A DNA stretch of 64,000 nucleotides from Buttiauxella sp. B2 (lineage in GTDB: Bacteria; Pseudomonadota; Gammaproteobacteria; Enterobacterales; Enterobacteriaceae), in contig NZ_VEXQ01000021.1 in NCBI RefSeq assembly GCF_006376615.1, positions 1-64,000 on the forward strand. Reading direction: 5' to 3'. The position numbers were made by a program, and so were the translations under genes. The first letter of the stretch is position 1, and every line of letters starts with the position of its first letter. The notes under the pieces were generated by a model, which worked only from the letters and a program-made list of their open reading frames with translations, did no database searches and was not told where the DNA came from. Shown piece by piece: positions 32,196 to 40,873 of this stretch.

Positions 32196-33578
32196 ATGCT
32201 GACTATCATGGAATTACTTATTGGGGTTGTGGTTATTGTTGGTGTAGCTCGCTACATCATCAAAGGCTACTCCGCGACCGGCGTATTATTTGTCGGTGGT
32301 TTATTACTGCTTATTATCAGTGCATTGCTGGGTCATAAAGTATTACCGTCCAGTGCGGAAAGCACCGGTTATACCGTCACAGATATTTTTGAGTATGTAA
32401 AAATCTTGCTGATGAGCCGTGGTGGCGATCTTGGCATGATGATTATGATGCTATGCGGTTTCGCGGCTTATATGACGCATATCGGCGCGAATGACATGGT
32501 GGTAAAACTCGCGTCAAAACCGCTGAAGTTTATTAACTCACCGTACATTTTGATGGTTGCCGCCTATTTCGTAGCTTGCCTGATGTCACTGGCGGTTTCC
32601 TCTGCCACGGGTCTTGGCGTGTTACTGATGGCAACCCTGTTCCCGGTCATGGTTAACGTCGGTATTAGCCGTGGCGCCGCTGCCGCGATTTGTGCCTCCC
32701 CTGCTGCGATCATCCTGTCACCTACATCTGGCGATGTAGTGCTGGCGGCAAAAGCGGCTGAAATGTCACTGGTTGATTTTGCATTCAAAACAACAGTACC
32801 GATTTCTATCGCAGCGATTATTGCCATGGCGATTGCCCACTTCTTCTGGCAACGCTACCTGGATAAAAAAGAAAATATCAGCCATGAAATGCTTGATGTC
32901 AGCGAAATCCAGACCACTGCACCATCGTTCTACGCCATCCTGCCATTCGCGCCTATTATTGGCGTGTTGATTTTCGATGGTAAATGGGGCCCGCAGTTAC
33001 ACATCATCACCATTCTGGTTATCTGTATTCTGATTTCGGCAATCATTGAATTCTTCCGCGGTTTCAATACCCAAAACGTCTTCTCTGGCCTGGAAGTTTG
33101 CTACCGCGGCATGGCTGACGCCTTCGCAAACGTCGTGATGTTATTGGTTGCAGCAGGCGTATTTGCCCAGGGTCTGAGCACTATCGGCTTTATCCAAAGC
33201 CTGATTTCAATTGCCACATCATTCGGTTCTGCAAGTATCATTCTGATGCTGGTGCTGGTCGTTCTCACCATGTTGGCTGCAATGACTACTGGTTCAGGTA
33301 ATGCACCGTTCTACGCCTTTGTTGAGATGATCCCGAAACTGGCTCACTCCTCAGGCATTAACCCTGCGTACCTTGCCATCCCAATGCTGCAAGCATCCAA
33401 CCTGGGCCGTACGATTTCCCCAGTTTCCGGTGTAGTCGTGGCGGTTGCAGGTATGGCAAAAATATCTCCATTCGAAGTCGTCAAACGCACTTCAGTGCCG
33501 ATTGCAGTAGGTCTGGTTGTGGTGATTATTGCCACCGAGATCCTGGTGCCATCTGCAGCCATCGTTGTTGGCGGTTAA
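32196..33578 (+). CDS. dcuC: Anaerobic C4-dicarboxylate carrier DcuC
   Basis: An inner-membrane succinate exporter and dicarboxylate exchanger used in fermentation, with 460 aa and about 12 helices. It is near identical to E. coli DcuC (LLIGVVVIVGVARYIIKGYS, FAAYMTHIGANDMVVKLASK). The ATG at 32196 follows CAGGGGG; an open frame extends 37 codons upstream but is not conserved. The citrate-lyase genes that neighbour dcuC in E. coli are absent, so rna follows directly. Confidence 0.95.
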   Translation: MLTIMELLIGVVVIVGVARYIIKGYSATGVLFVGGLLLLIISALLGHKVLPSSAESTGYTVTDIFEYVKILLMSRGGDLGMMIMMLCGFAAYMTHIGANDMVVKLASKPLKFINSPYILMVAAYFVACLMSLAVSSATGLGVLLMATLFPVMVNVGISRGAAAAICASPAAIILSPTSGDVVLAAKAAEMSLVDFAFKTTVPISIAAIIAMAIAHFFWQRYLDKKENISHEMLDVSEIQTTAPSFYAILPFAPIIGVLIFDGKWGPQLHIITILVICILISAIIEFFRGFNTQNVFSGLEVCYRGMADAFANVVMLLVAAGVFAQGLSTIGFIQSLISIATSFGSASIILMLVLVVLTMLAAMTTGSGNAPFYAFVEMIPKLAHSSGINPAYLAIPMLQASNLGRTISPVSGVVVAVAGMAKISPFEVVKRTSVPIAVGLVVVIIATEILVPSAAIVVGG

Positions 33579-33646
33579 CATCTTTAGCTAAAAAATCACA
33601 GCGCACGAATGTGGGTTGTGGCGCTAACCAAGAACTTATTCAGAAC

Positions 33647-33676
33647 AAAGCGTCTCATCGAGGCGCTTTTTTTATG
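33647..33676 (+). terminator. Terminator after dcuC
   Basis: AAAGCGTCTC and GAGGCGCTTT pair over 10 bp with one G.T pair and a short loop, followed by a seven-T run, 70 nt after the dcuC stop. Confidence 0.85.
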
Positions 33677-33715
33677 ATTTAATAAGGAATCATCATCAAA
33701 CTAAATGAGAAAGGC

Positions 33716-34519
33716 ATGAAATTTATCTGCCAAACCGCACTGCTATCTCTTGCCTGTATCACCAGTGTCGCGACCCACGCTGATCCCCTCCAGCCCAAAC
33801 AATATGCCGATTTCGACCGCTATGTGCTGGCACTTTCCTGGCAAACTGGCTTCTGCCAGAGCATGCATGAGCGCAATCGCAACGAACCTGTTGAGTGTAA
33901 AACGCAGCAGGAGCAGAACGACAAACGCGCATTTTTGACCGTGCATGGCCTGTGGCCTGGCTTACCAAAATCAGTTGCCGCAAAAGGCGTGGATGAAAAA
34001 CGGTGGATGCGTTATGGGTGTTCAACCCGCCCAATACCTAATATGGCGGAGGTTCGCGGCTCGCAAAAGTGCCAGGCACCTGCCCCTGCGTTATCCACAG
34101 ATATCGCCACTAAACTCGCGGGTGTCATGCCCGGTGCTGGCGGCCAGTCCTGCCTCGAGCGTTATGAGTTCGCCAAACATGGCGCATGTTTTGGCTTTGA
34201 CCCTAATGCCTATTTCGGCACCATGGTTCGTCTGAACAATGAATTCAAACAAAGCGCTTTCGGTGCGTTTTTGGCAGAAAACTACGGCAAAATGGTTACG
34301 CGAAAAGCATTCAATGAAGCACTGGATAAAAGCTGGGGAAGTGATGCCGTCAAAGCGGTGAAGTTAACCTGCAATGGTAATCCTGCATATCTGACGGAAA
34401 TGCAGATCTCGCTTAATGCCGCCAAAATTAACAGTCCGCTAAACGAAAGCTCATTTGCGGTACAAAAAAATCCAGGCAACTGCGCTAAACAGTTTCGCCT
34501 GGATGCTGTAGGTTATTGA
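33716..34519 (+). CDS. rna: Ribonuclease I (Rna), T2 family
   Basis: A periplasmic broad-specificity endoribonuclease. A signal peptide (about 22 residues, ending THA) precedes the RNase T2 domain. Both active-site boxes are present: LTVHGLWPG and YEFAKHGACFG. At 267 aa it matches E. coli RNase I (268 aa). In E. coli rnk lies beside rna; here 7.8 kb of sugar-acid genes separates them. Confidence 0.95.
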   Translation: MKFICQTALLSLACITSVATHADPLQPKQYADFDRYVLALSWQTGFCQSMHERNRNEPVECKTQQEQNDKRAFLTVHGLWPGLPKSVAAKGVDEKRWMRYGCSTRPIPNMAEVRGSQKCQAPAPALSTDIATKLAGVMPGAGGQSCLERYEFAKHGACFGFDPNAYFGTMVRLNNEFKQSAFGAFLAENYGKMVTRKAFNEALDKSWGSDAVKAVKLTCNGNPAYLTEMQISLNAAKINSPLNESSFAVQKNPGNCAKQFRLDAVGY

Positions 34520-35827
34520 TTAGCTTGTGACACTCGCTACATCTGCGACTGACTTACTGTCTTGATTCGGAGTCAGATCGCAGTTCTTTGGCAACGTCAG
34601 GGTAATCAGGGCTGCGATCACAAGTGATCCTGCCAAAGCGCATACCGCAACGTTTTGCCCATAGAGATACATCATCATCCCCACCAGCCATGGGCCGCAG
34701 AAACCGCCCAAATTCCCTAAACCATTAATCACACCGCGCGCACCACCGGCAACTTCCGGCGATGCAATTCGGCCAGGAATAGACCAGAAAGGACTGGTTG
34801 CCGCTTTCAGGAAGAATCCGCACACCACTAACGCGATATAAGCTGCCACAATGTTATGACGTAAAACTACCGAGGCCAGAAGGGCTGCGGCAAAGCACAA
34901 CAGTGAAACCATCACCCATAAACGTCGTTTACCTGTCTTATCGCTGAGCATCGAAATCACGTAGATCCCAATAATCGTTGCAATGAACGGGACTATTGCC
35001 AACATCCCAACACCTGCCATGTTCGCGCCGGTAAGATTCTTCAGAATAGTCGGCAGCCACAGCGTGTAGCCGTAATCTCCGGTCTGATAAAAAAAGTTAA
35101 GCGCCACCAGCTTCATCAAACTGCTGTTACGGAACACATCTCGCAACGGCGCTTTGCTTACTGGTTGTTTCAGGCTGCGAGCCTGGCGGTCACTTTCCAG
35201 TTCTGCCAACAGGTATTCACGTTCTGCCGCCGGTAACCAGCGAGCCTCCTGAGGGCGATCGCTAATCAGTACCCACCATACCGCCAGTACTACAATCGAC
35301 AACAAGCCTTCGATGATGAACAGCCAACGCCAGTCCAGCCCCTGAATAATAGCGCCAGAAATTGGGGCGGTAACCATCCCACCAATCGGTGCAAACATCA
35401 TCACAAAAGCATTTGCACGCCCGATTTCCTTGTCCGGGAACCAGTTACTGATCATCGTCAGCACCACGGGTAACATGCCGCCCTCAGCAACACCGAGCAC
35501 AAAACGCAGAACTAAAACTTGATAGTGATTCGTGACAAAACCTGTAGCAACGGACACTATCGCCCAGGCCACCAGTGACCACGCAATAAAGCGCTTACCG
35601 CTGCCGTTCACTGCTGCGCGCCCACCGGGGATCTGCAAAAAAAGATAGCCGATGAAAAATATCCCACTGGTGAGACCCGCCATTTGGCTGGTAATAGCTA
35701 AATCAGCTTCCATTCCACCAGGAAGTGCAAAACTAATATTCACTCTGTCCATAAAGGAGATAATGCAGGCGATTAAAATAGGCGCAACCACACGCCACCA
35801 ACGAGTGCCGGGGATTTTCTTTTCCAT
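34520..35827 (-). CDS. MFS transporter, anion:cation symporter family (sugar-acid uptake)
   Basis: A 12-helix transporter of 435 aa, with the ACS-family opening FMDRVNISFALPGGMEADL. These proteins import galactonate, glucarate, hexuronates or keto-gluconates with protons. I chose the ATG at 35827; the frame could start at a TTG six codons earlier. The frame ends next to the rna stop, so the genes are convergent and abutting. It is the last gene of a leftward unit whose first gene is the D-2-hydroxyacid dehydrogenase, 59 bp upstream. The substrate is inferred from neighbours only. Confidence 0.85.
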   Translation of the reverse strand: MEKKIPGTRWWRVVAPILIACIISFMDRVNISFALPGGMEADLAITSQMAGLTSGIFFIGYLFLQIPGGRAAVNGSGKRFIAWSLVAWAIVSVATGFVTNHYQVLVLRFVLGVAEGGMLPVVLTMISNWFPDKEIGRANAFVMMFAPIGGMVTAPISGAIIQGLDWRWLFIIEGLLSIVVLAVWWVLISDRPQEARWLPAAEREYLLAELESDRQARSLKQPVSKAPLRDVFRNSSLMKLVALNFFYQTGDYGYTLWLPTILKNLTGANMAGVGMLAIVPFIATIIGIYVISMLSDKTGKRRLWVMVSLLCFAAALLASVVLRHNIVAAYIALVVCGFFLKAATSPFWSIPGRIASPEVAGGARGVINGLGNLGGFCGPWLVGMMMYLYGQNVAVCALAGSLVIAALITLTLPKNCDLTPNQDSKSVADVASVTS

Positions 35828-35886
35828 GGTATTGTTCCGTGACAATAAAAGTCATTGCCCTTTTTAAATAAAGGGCGCCGGTATTA

Positions 35887-36834
35887 TTAATTTATACGAT
35901 GAGGTAATGACTGTCCGTTTAAATAAGCCTGAACATTTTCAAACACGATATTACTCATACGCTGACGGGTTTCATGCGTGGCGCTGGCGATATGTGGTTG
36001 CAATACCACATTATCCATTTCAATCAGTTCAGCAGGGACATTTGGTTCATTAACAAAAACATCAAGCCCGGCGCCTGCAATATCGCCATTTTGCAACGCA
36101 GTAATCAAATCTTGTTCATTGATAATACTACCGCGGGCAATATTAATAATCAGTGCGTGTTTGGGTAACGTCTCAAATACCTGACGGTTCACTATTCCCA
36201 GGCTTGCTTTTCCCCCTGAAACGGCGACAACAAAAAAGTCGCTATGCTCGGCAAGGCTCAAAACATCATCGCACCAGTGATACGGCAGCGAGTTATCCAC
36301 CTGGCGGTCAGTGTAGTAAATATCCATATCAAATCCACTGGCGCGACGGGCAATGGCGCGGCCAATATTCCCCATACCGAAAATACCGATGCGTTTGCGG
36401 CTCACCTGTGTTGCTAATGCCGGGCTTTCTTGTAACCAGCGCCCTTCACGCACAAACCGGTCGCCCTGACAAAGTTGGCGGGCGCTGCTCAGTAACAATC
36501 CGAATGCCAGATCGGCAACATCATCAGTTAGCGCTCCGGCTGTAATGGTAATGGCGATACCGCGCCGGCGAGCATAATCCAAATCCACCGCGTCCGTACC
36601 AACACCGAAGATGGCAATCACGCCGACATGAGGTAGATTTTCCAGCACGGCAGTGGGCACACCAACGTCGCCTCGCGTCACTACCGCACCTATTTGCGCA
36701 CCGTTGTCGGCAAGCCAGGCAGCAGCATCAAGCTGCTGGTAAAGACGATGAACAGTGTAATGCGCGTCCAGTTGTTGCTGGAGCGCATCCATCACAGGAG
36801 CAATCAATAATACGTGCTGGGTAGGTTGTGACAT
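35887..36834 (-). CDS. D-isomer-specific 2-hydroxyacid dehydrogenase (ketogluconate/hydroxypyruvate reductase-like)
   Basis: An NAD(P)-dependent reductase of 315 aa. The Rossmann motif GIFGMGNIGRAIARR lies near residues 145-160, the catalytic Arg in INIARGSIINE, the Glu in DVFVNEP, and the His in LQPHIASATHETR. The start at 36834 follows GGGGGACC; the upstream in-frame ATG has no site. With an IdnO-like reductase and an IdnR-like regulator beside it, reduction of 2-keto-D-gluconate is the most likely reaction, though hydroxypyruvate or glyoxylate cannot be excluded. Confidence 0.88.
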   Translation of the reverse strand: MSQPTQHVLLIAPVMDALQQQLDAHYTVHRLYQQLDAAAWLADNGAQIGAVVTRGDVGVPTAVLENLPHVGVIAIFGVGTDAVDLDYARRRGIAITITAGALTDDVADLAFGLLLSSARQLCQGDRFVREGRWLQESPALATQVSRKRIGIFGMGNIGRAIARRASGFDMDIYYTDRQVDNSLPYHWCDDVLSLAEHSDFFVVAVSGGKASLGIVNRQVFETLPKHALIINIARGSIINEQDLITALQNGDIAGAGLDVFVNEPNVPAELIEMDNVVLQPHIASATHETRQRMSNIVFENVQAYLNGQSLPHRIN

Positions 36835-36978
36835 CGGTCCCCCGGTTAAGTCAGTTAAGTCAAAATTTCTGCTTAACATCAAAACCGTTTTAAGAGCAGG
36901 GTTTTGCGACGCAGGTCACGTGAATTCATGTTAGAAAACCGTGTTACCGTTAGCGTGATCGCCTCAGCACTTTGGGAG

Positions 36979-37971
36979 CTAAAGCGTGCCGCCCAGTGAC
37001 AGACGGTAGTGCAAGTCAACCTGTTCAATAGTGGGCTGTTTATTGATTTTCTTGAGTAAAATTTCCGTGGCGACTTTGCCCATTTCAAAACGAGGCGTAA
37101 CAACACTGGCGAGTTTAGGCACCGTCACCTGACCAATTTCTAGCCCATGGAAACCGGCAATGCCTATCTGTTCCGGGACACGAATATTGGCAGCCAGGCA
37201 CTCCTGCAACACACCGGCAGCAAGGTCATCATTGGTACACAAAATACCGTCCATATCTGGGTACATCTGGCGAGCCATTGCCATCATTCCTGTGCCAATA
37301 CTTACGGAAGAAACTTTGTTTGGCAACAACCTTCCATCCGTTAAACCCGCGTCAGCCATGGCTTTGCAATAACCTTCGTATCGTTTGATATCACGCACAT
37401 CGGCCATCGAACCCAAATAGATTATCCGCTTCTTGCCGCTGGCAATCAGCATATTGGTCATATCGAATCCGGCACGAAAATTATCAAAACCAACGTTGAT
37501 ACGCTCGCTGCCTGCCACTAAGTCCATCACTTCTGCGATGGGTATTCCGGCGGCAGTTAAATATTTTTCGGCCCGCAAGGTGTGCACCGTTTCAGTCAGA
37601 ATTAACCCTGCGACATTAAATCCCAATACCGTCGCTATTTGTTCTTCTTCACGCTCGCGATCGTAATCATAGTTAACCACCAGGGTCTGGTAACCCATTT
37701 GCTTTGTTACCGATTCAATACCCGCCAGTAAATCAGCAAAAATCTGGTTATTAAAGGAAGGAATAATGACACCGATACGCGGCTGCATATTGCTCGCCAA
37801 TGCCCTGTTTTCTGGGTCCGGTATATAATTAACTTCAGCCATAACTTCGGCAATGCGAGCAGCTGTTTCCGGGGCGACTTTATCCGGTGTGCGCAAATAA
37901 CGGCTTACGGTCATTTTTGTCACCCCCGCAAGGGCGGCAATGTCCTGCAATGTAATGCGCTGGTACTTCAT
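36979..37971 (-). CDS. LacI-family regulator, IdnR/GntR-like
   Basis: A 330-aa repressor with an N-terminal helix-turn-helix (LQDIAALAGVTKMTVSRYLR) and a periplasmic-binding-like sensor domain. The HTH and sensor (IPSFNNQIFADLLAGIESVT, AGFHGLEIGQ) closely follow E. coli IdnR, which senses idonate or 5-ketogluconate. It lies between the dehydrogenase and the divergent idnO-like gene, so it probably controls both sides. The ATG at 37971 follows AGGAAA. Confidence 0.9.
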   Translation of the reverse strand: MKYQRITLQDIAALAGVTKMTVSRYLRTPDKVAPETAARIAEVMAEVNYIPDPENRALASNMQPRIGVIIPSFNNQIFADLLAGIESVTKQMGYQTLVVNYDYDREREEEQIATVLGFNVAGLILTETVHTLRAEKYLTAAGIPIAEVMDLVAGSERINVGFDNFRAGFDMTNMLIASGKKRIIYLGSMADVRDIKRYEGYCKAMADAGLTDGRLLPNKVSSVSIGTGMMAMARQMYPDMDGILCTNDDLAAGVLQECLAANIRVPEQIGIAGFHGLEIGQVTVPKLASVVTPRFEMGKVATEILLKKINKQPTIEQVDLHYRLSLGGTL

Positions 37972-38165
37972 CTGGCTTTCCTGATATCCCCGCAGAAAAG
38001 TGATTATGCCTCGCATCCTCAAGAAAAGAAAAGCCGCGGTACTTCACACTCCAGGTATCATGCGGGCGTAACACGATTCATAGTGATCAACTTCACAGTT
38101 TTGAATGACCCGAACCGCTTTGATAGGAGGTACTAAATACTGCATAGAAATAACAGGAATTCACC

Positions 38166-38930
38166 ATGACGAATTTATTTACGCTCGATAATAAACGCGT
38201 ACTAATTACCGGTTCAGCCCAGGGAATAGGCTTTTTACTCGCACAAGGTTTGGCAGAGCAAGGGGCAGAAATTATTATCAATGATATTACCACTGAGCGC
38301 GCCGAACATGCAGCTATGAAATTACGCGACAGCGGCTATACCGCCTGGACATCTGCATTTAATGTTACCGATCCTGATGCGGTTGAAACGGCCATCGAGA
38401 ATATTGAACAAGAAATTGGACCCATTGACGTATTAATTAATAATGCTGGCATTCAACGCCGCCACCCATTTACTGAATTTCCGGTTAACGAATGGAACGA
38501 TATTATTGCCGTAAACCAGACGGCGGTGTTTTTAGTTTCTCAATCCGTTGCACGACGCATGATGAGACGCCAATCCGGGAAAATCATCAATATTTGCTCC
38601 ATGCAAAGCGAGCTAGGGCGCGACACCATTACACCGTATGCCGCAGCAAAAGGTGCGGTGAAAATGTTAACCCGTGGCATGTGCGTTGAACTTGCGCGGT
38701 ACAACATTCAAGTTAATGGCATCGCACCGGGCTATTTCAAAACGGACATGACCAAATCTCTGGTCGATGACGAAGCATTCACTCAGTGGTTATGTAAGCG
38801 CACGCCAGCAGCGCGTTGGGGTGATCCTGAAGAACTGATCGGTGCAGCCGTATTCCTGTCGTCAAAAGCATCGAACTTCGTTAATGGCCATCTGCTGTTT
38901 GTTGATGGCGGCATGCTGGTTGCAGTGTAA
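38166..38930 (+). CDS. idnO: Gluconate 5-dehydrogenase (5-ketogluconate reductase), IdnO-like
   Basis: A short-chain dehydrogenase of 254 aa, the exact length of E. coli IdnO and very similar throughout (NAGIQRRHPFTEFP, GKIINICSMQSELGRDTITP). The cofactor motif is TGSAQGIG; the catalytic Tyr-Lys is in PYAAAKGA. It reduces 5-keto-D-gluconate to D-gluconate. It is divergent from the regulator and is followed after 10 nt by a YhcH-family gene. Confidence 0.92.
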   Translation: MTNLFTLDNKRVLITGSAQGIGFLLAQGLAEQGAEIIINDITTERAEHAAMKLRDSGYTAWTSAFNVTDPDAVETAIENIEQEIGPIDVLINNAGIQRRHPFTEFPVNEWNDIIAVNQTAVFLVSQSVARRMMRRQSGKIINICSMQSELGRDTITPYAAAKGAVKMLTRGMCVELARYNIQVNGIAPGYFKTDMTKSLVDDEAFTQWLCKRTPAARWGDPEELIGAAVFLSSKASNFVNGHLLFVDGGMLVAV

Positions 38931-38940
38931 AGGAGGACAT

Positions 38941-39411
38941 ATGATTATTGATAAACTCGACAATGCGGCCCATAACCCAGTGTATCCGCAGGTTATTCGT
39001 CATGCGCTACAGGCGATAATCGCCAACCAACCCCAGAAGCTTGCCAACGGCAAATACCCTATTGAAGGCGAACTCATTTACTTTTCAGTGTTTGATGGAA
39101 AGTCCAAACCTCTGGAAGAACAGCGCCCTGAGCTACACGCTCGCTATATAGACGTGCACATCGTTCTGGAAGGTGTAGAAATTATCGGTGCCGCACCTGT
39201 GGAACAGCAGCAATCGACAGACGGTGAATTCGACGAGCAAAATGACATTGGTTTCTACAAAGGTATGGGCTGCGAAACATTGATAAAACTGCTGCCAGGT
39301 GACCTGGCCATTCTTTTCCCCGGTGAACTTCATCGCCCAATGGCCACGTTAAATGAGCCTGCTGCACTAAGGAAGATTGTGGCGAAGATAGATGCAAGTT
39401 TGATTAGCTGA
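38941..39411 (+). CDS. YhcH/YjgK/YiaL family protein (DUF386)
   Basis: A 156-aa cupin-type protein (EbgC/YhcH fold) with conserved VDVHIVLEGVEIIGAAP-like and GDLAILFPGELHRP motifs. The start at 38941 has AAGGAGG 4 nt upstream. Members accompany sugar-acid and sialic-acid operons; some bind sugars or act as anomerases. Being 10 nt behind the idnO-like gene, it is probably cotranscribed and may handle the cyclic/open forms of the keto acid. Its exact role is unknown. Confidence 0.85.
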   Translation: MIIDKLDNAAHNPVYPQVIRHALQAIIANQPQKLANGKYPIEGELIYFSVFDGKSKPLEEQRPELHARYIDVHIVLEGVEIIGAAPVEQQQSTDGEFDEQNDIGFYKGMGCETLIKLLPGDLAILFPGELHRPMATLNEPAALRKIVAKIDASLIS

Positions 39412-39503
39412 AAGCGATAAATACGGAAGACAAAAATAAATCAGTTCACTATTAGTTCCGGGTTTGTGGGCATATGCTTTGCTTATCAAATACGGAGGTC
39501 ATT

Positions 39504-39656
39504 ATGAGCACAACAAAACGTTTGTTAATACAGTTAAAAAATCAATTTGAACGCGAAGATAAGAAACATAAATTGCTGGGTTTGATTTGGCTATCCCCAC
39601 AACAACGCTATGAAATACTAAAAGAAATTATGCTTCCCATCGCGAAAAAGGCTTAA
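39504..39656 (+). CDS. Small hypothetical protein (50 aa)
   Basis: A frame behind TACGGAGGTC encodes 50 residues beginning MSTTKRLLIQLKNQFEREDK and ending in LPIAKKA. It is basic, helix-prone and without membrane segments. The strong ribosome site and the following terminator support expression. It lies 92 bp after the YhcH-family gene. I do not recognise the family. A longer frame from 39474 lacks a ribosome site. Confidence 0.5.
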   Translation: MSTTKRLLIQLKNQFEREDKKHKLLGLIWLSPQQRYEILKEIMLPIAKKA

Positions 39657-39672
39657 TGCGGTGGCGGAAAAT

Positions 39673-39727
39673 AAACCGCCCTTACCCTGACGCACTTGCA
39701 AGAGAGTCAAGGATTAAGGGCGGTTTT
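39673..39727. terminator. Bidirectional terminator between the small gene and the hydrolase
   Basis: AAACCGCCCTTA and TAAGGGCGGTTT pair perfectly over 12 bp across a 30-nt loop that itself can fold (GACGCACTTGC...). It lies between converging genes and ends in T-rich sequence on both strands. Confidence 0.75.
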
Positions 39728-39749
39728 CAAATATGATGTACGCCGAAAA

Positions 39750-40580
39750 TTACGCGGTGATAAACGCCAGCAGATCCGCATTCACCCGATCTTTCTCCGT
39801 GGTACAAATGCCGTGTGACCCGCCTTCATAGACCTTGAAAATCGCGTTAGGTAATGTCGCCGCAGTGGCTTTTCCGCAGGTTTCAAACGGCACAATTTGG
39901 TCGTCGTCACCGTGAATAACCAGCGTCGGGATGGTCATTTTTTTCAGATCTTCACGCTGATCTGTCTCAGAAAAAGCTTTGATACAGTCGTATAGAGCTT
40001 TAATGCCACCTTGCATGCCCTGCTCAACAAAACTTTCCCGTACGCCTTCAGAAATTTTCGCCCCTGAGCGGTTATAGCCGTAAAACGCCATGGTCAGTTC
40101 TTTGAAAAAGTCTGCGCGGTTAGCTCGCACACCTTCACGGATGCCATCAAACACATCAATAGGTACGCCGTTGGGGTTGAAATCGGTTTTCAGCATAATT
40201 GGCGGAACGGCGCTTATCAAAACCGCTTTAGCCACGCGACCCGTACCATGGCGGCCAATATAGCGCGCAACTTCCCCACCGCCGGTGGAATGCCCAACAT
40301 GAATCGCCTCTTTCAGATTCAAATGCGCAGTCAGTTCCGCCAGGTCATCAGCGTACTGGCTCATGTTGTTGCCGCCCCAGGTTTGCGATGAGCGCCCGTG
40401 CCCTCGCCTGTCATGAGCAATAACCCTGAATCCTTTTTGTCCAAGGAAAAACATCTGATCTTCAAACGCATCCGCCGTTAATGGCCAGCCATGGCTGAAT
40501 ACTACCGGTTGCCCTTCTCCCCAATCCTTAAAGTAAAGAGAACTGCCGTCCTTCAACGTGAGTTTGTCGTAATGGCTCAT
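39750..40580 (-). CDS. Alpha/beta hydrolase, non-heme chloroperoxidase/arylesterase type
   Basis: A 276-aa cytoplasmic alpha/beta hydrolase without a signal peptide. The nucleophile elbow is GHSTGG, the acid lies in [11 protein letters not shown], and the histidine in [15 protein letters not shown]. The [12 protein letters not shown] and HDRRGHGRS motifs place it with cofactor-free haloperoxidases/perhydrolases, which physiologically are esterases or lactonases. A gluconolactone-type substrate would suit the neighbours but is a guess. Confidence 0.85.
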   Translation of the reverse strand: MSHYDKLTLKDGSSLYFKDWGEGQPVVFSHGWPLTADAFEDQMFFLGQKGFRVIAHDRRGHGRSSQTWGGNNMSQYADDLAELTAHLNLKEAIHVGHSTGGGEVARYIGRHGTGRVAKAVLISAVPPIMLKTDFNPNGVPIDVFDGIREGVRANRADFFKELTMAFYGYNRSGAKISEGVRESFVEQGMQGGIKALYDCIKAFSETDQREDLKKMTIPTLVIHGDDDQIVPFETCGKATAATLPNAIFKVYEGGSHGICTTEKDRVNADLLAFITA

Positions 40581-40781
40581 GATATCTCCTGTTCAGGTGA
40601 TGATGACCGCACAAGGCGCATAGGTGAAACGTGCCTATAAAGGGTAATGCAAATTTTTCACCTGACAGGTTTATTTACGCTGGGCAATTGATTCACTGAC
40701 GTTAGTAAGGGTTTATTTCGATAGTTTGACCTCGCTCTCAAATTGTTAATAAACATGAGGTGGTCCATTCCCGATAGCGTC

Positions 40782-40811
40782 ATGTTACCAGTATCATGTT
40801 ACCGGTATCAG
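40782..40811 (+). promoter_or_regulatory. Two overlapping GntR-type operators
   Basis: ATGTTACCAGTATCAT (40782-40797) and ATGTTACCGGTATCAG (40796-40811) are direct copies overlapping by two bases. They resemble the GntR operator ATGTTACCCGTATCAT of E. coli gntT. They lie 63 bp before the chosen start of the GntP-family permease. Two sites 14 bp apart suggest tight repression relieved by gluconate. Confidence 0.75.
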
Positions 40812-40873
40812 AAATACGGTGAATTATGCTTAGTGTGCAATTCACCTACAAATTCGGCGCAGAGGATAAATAT

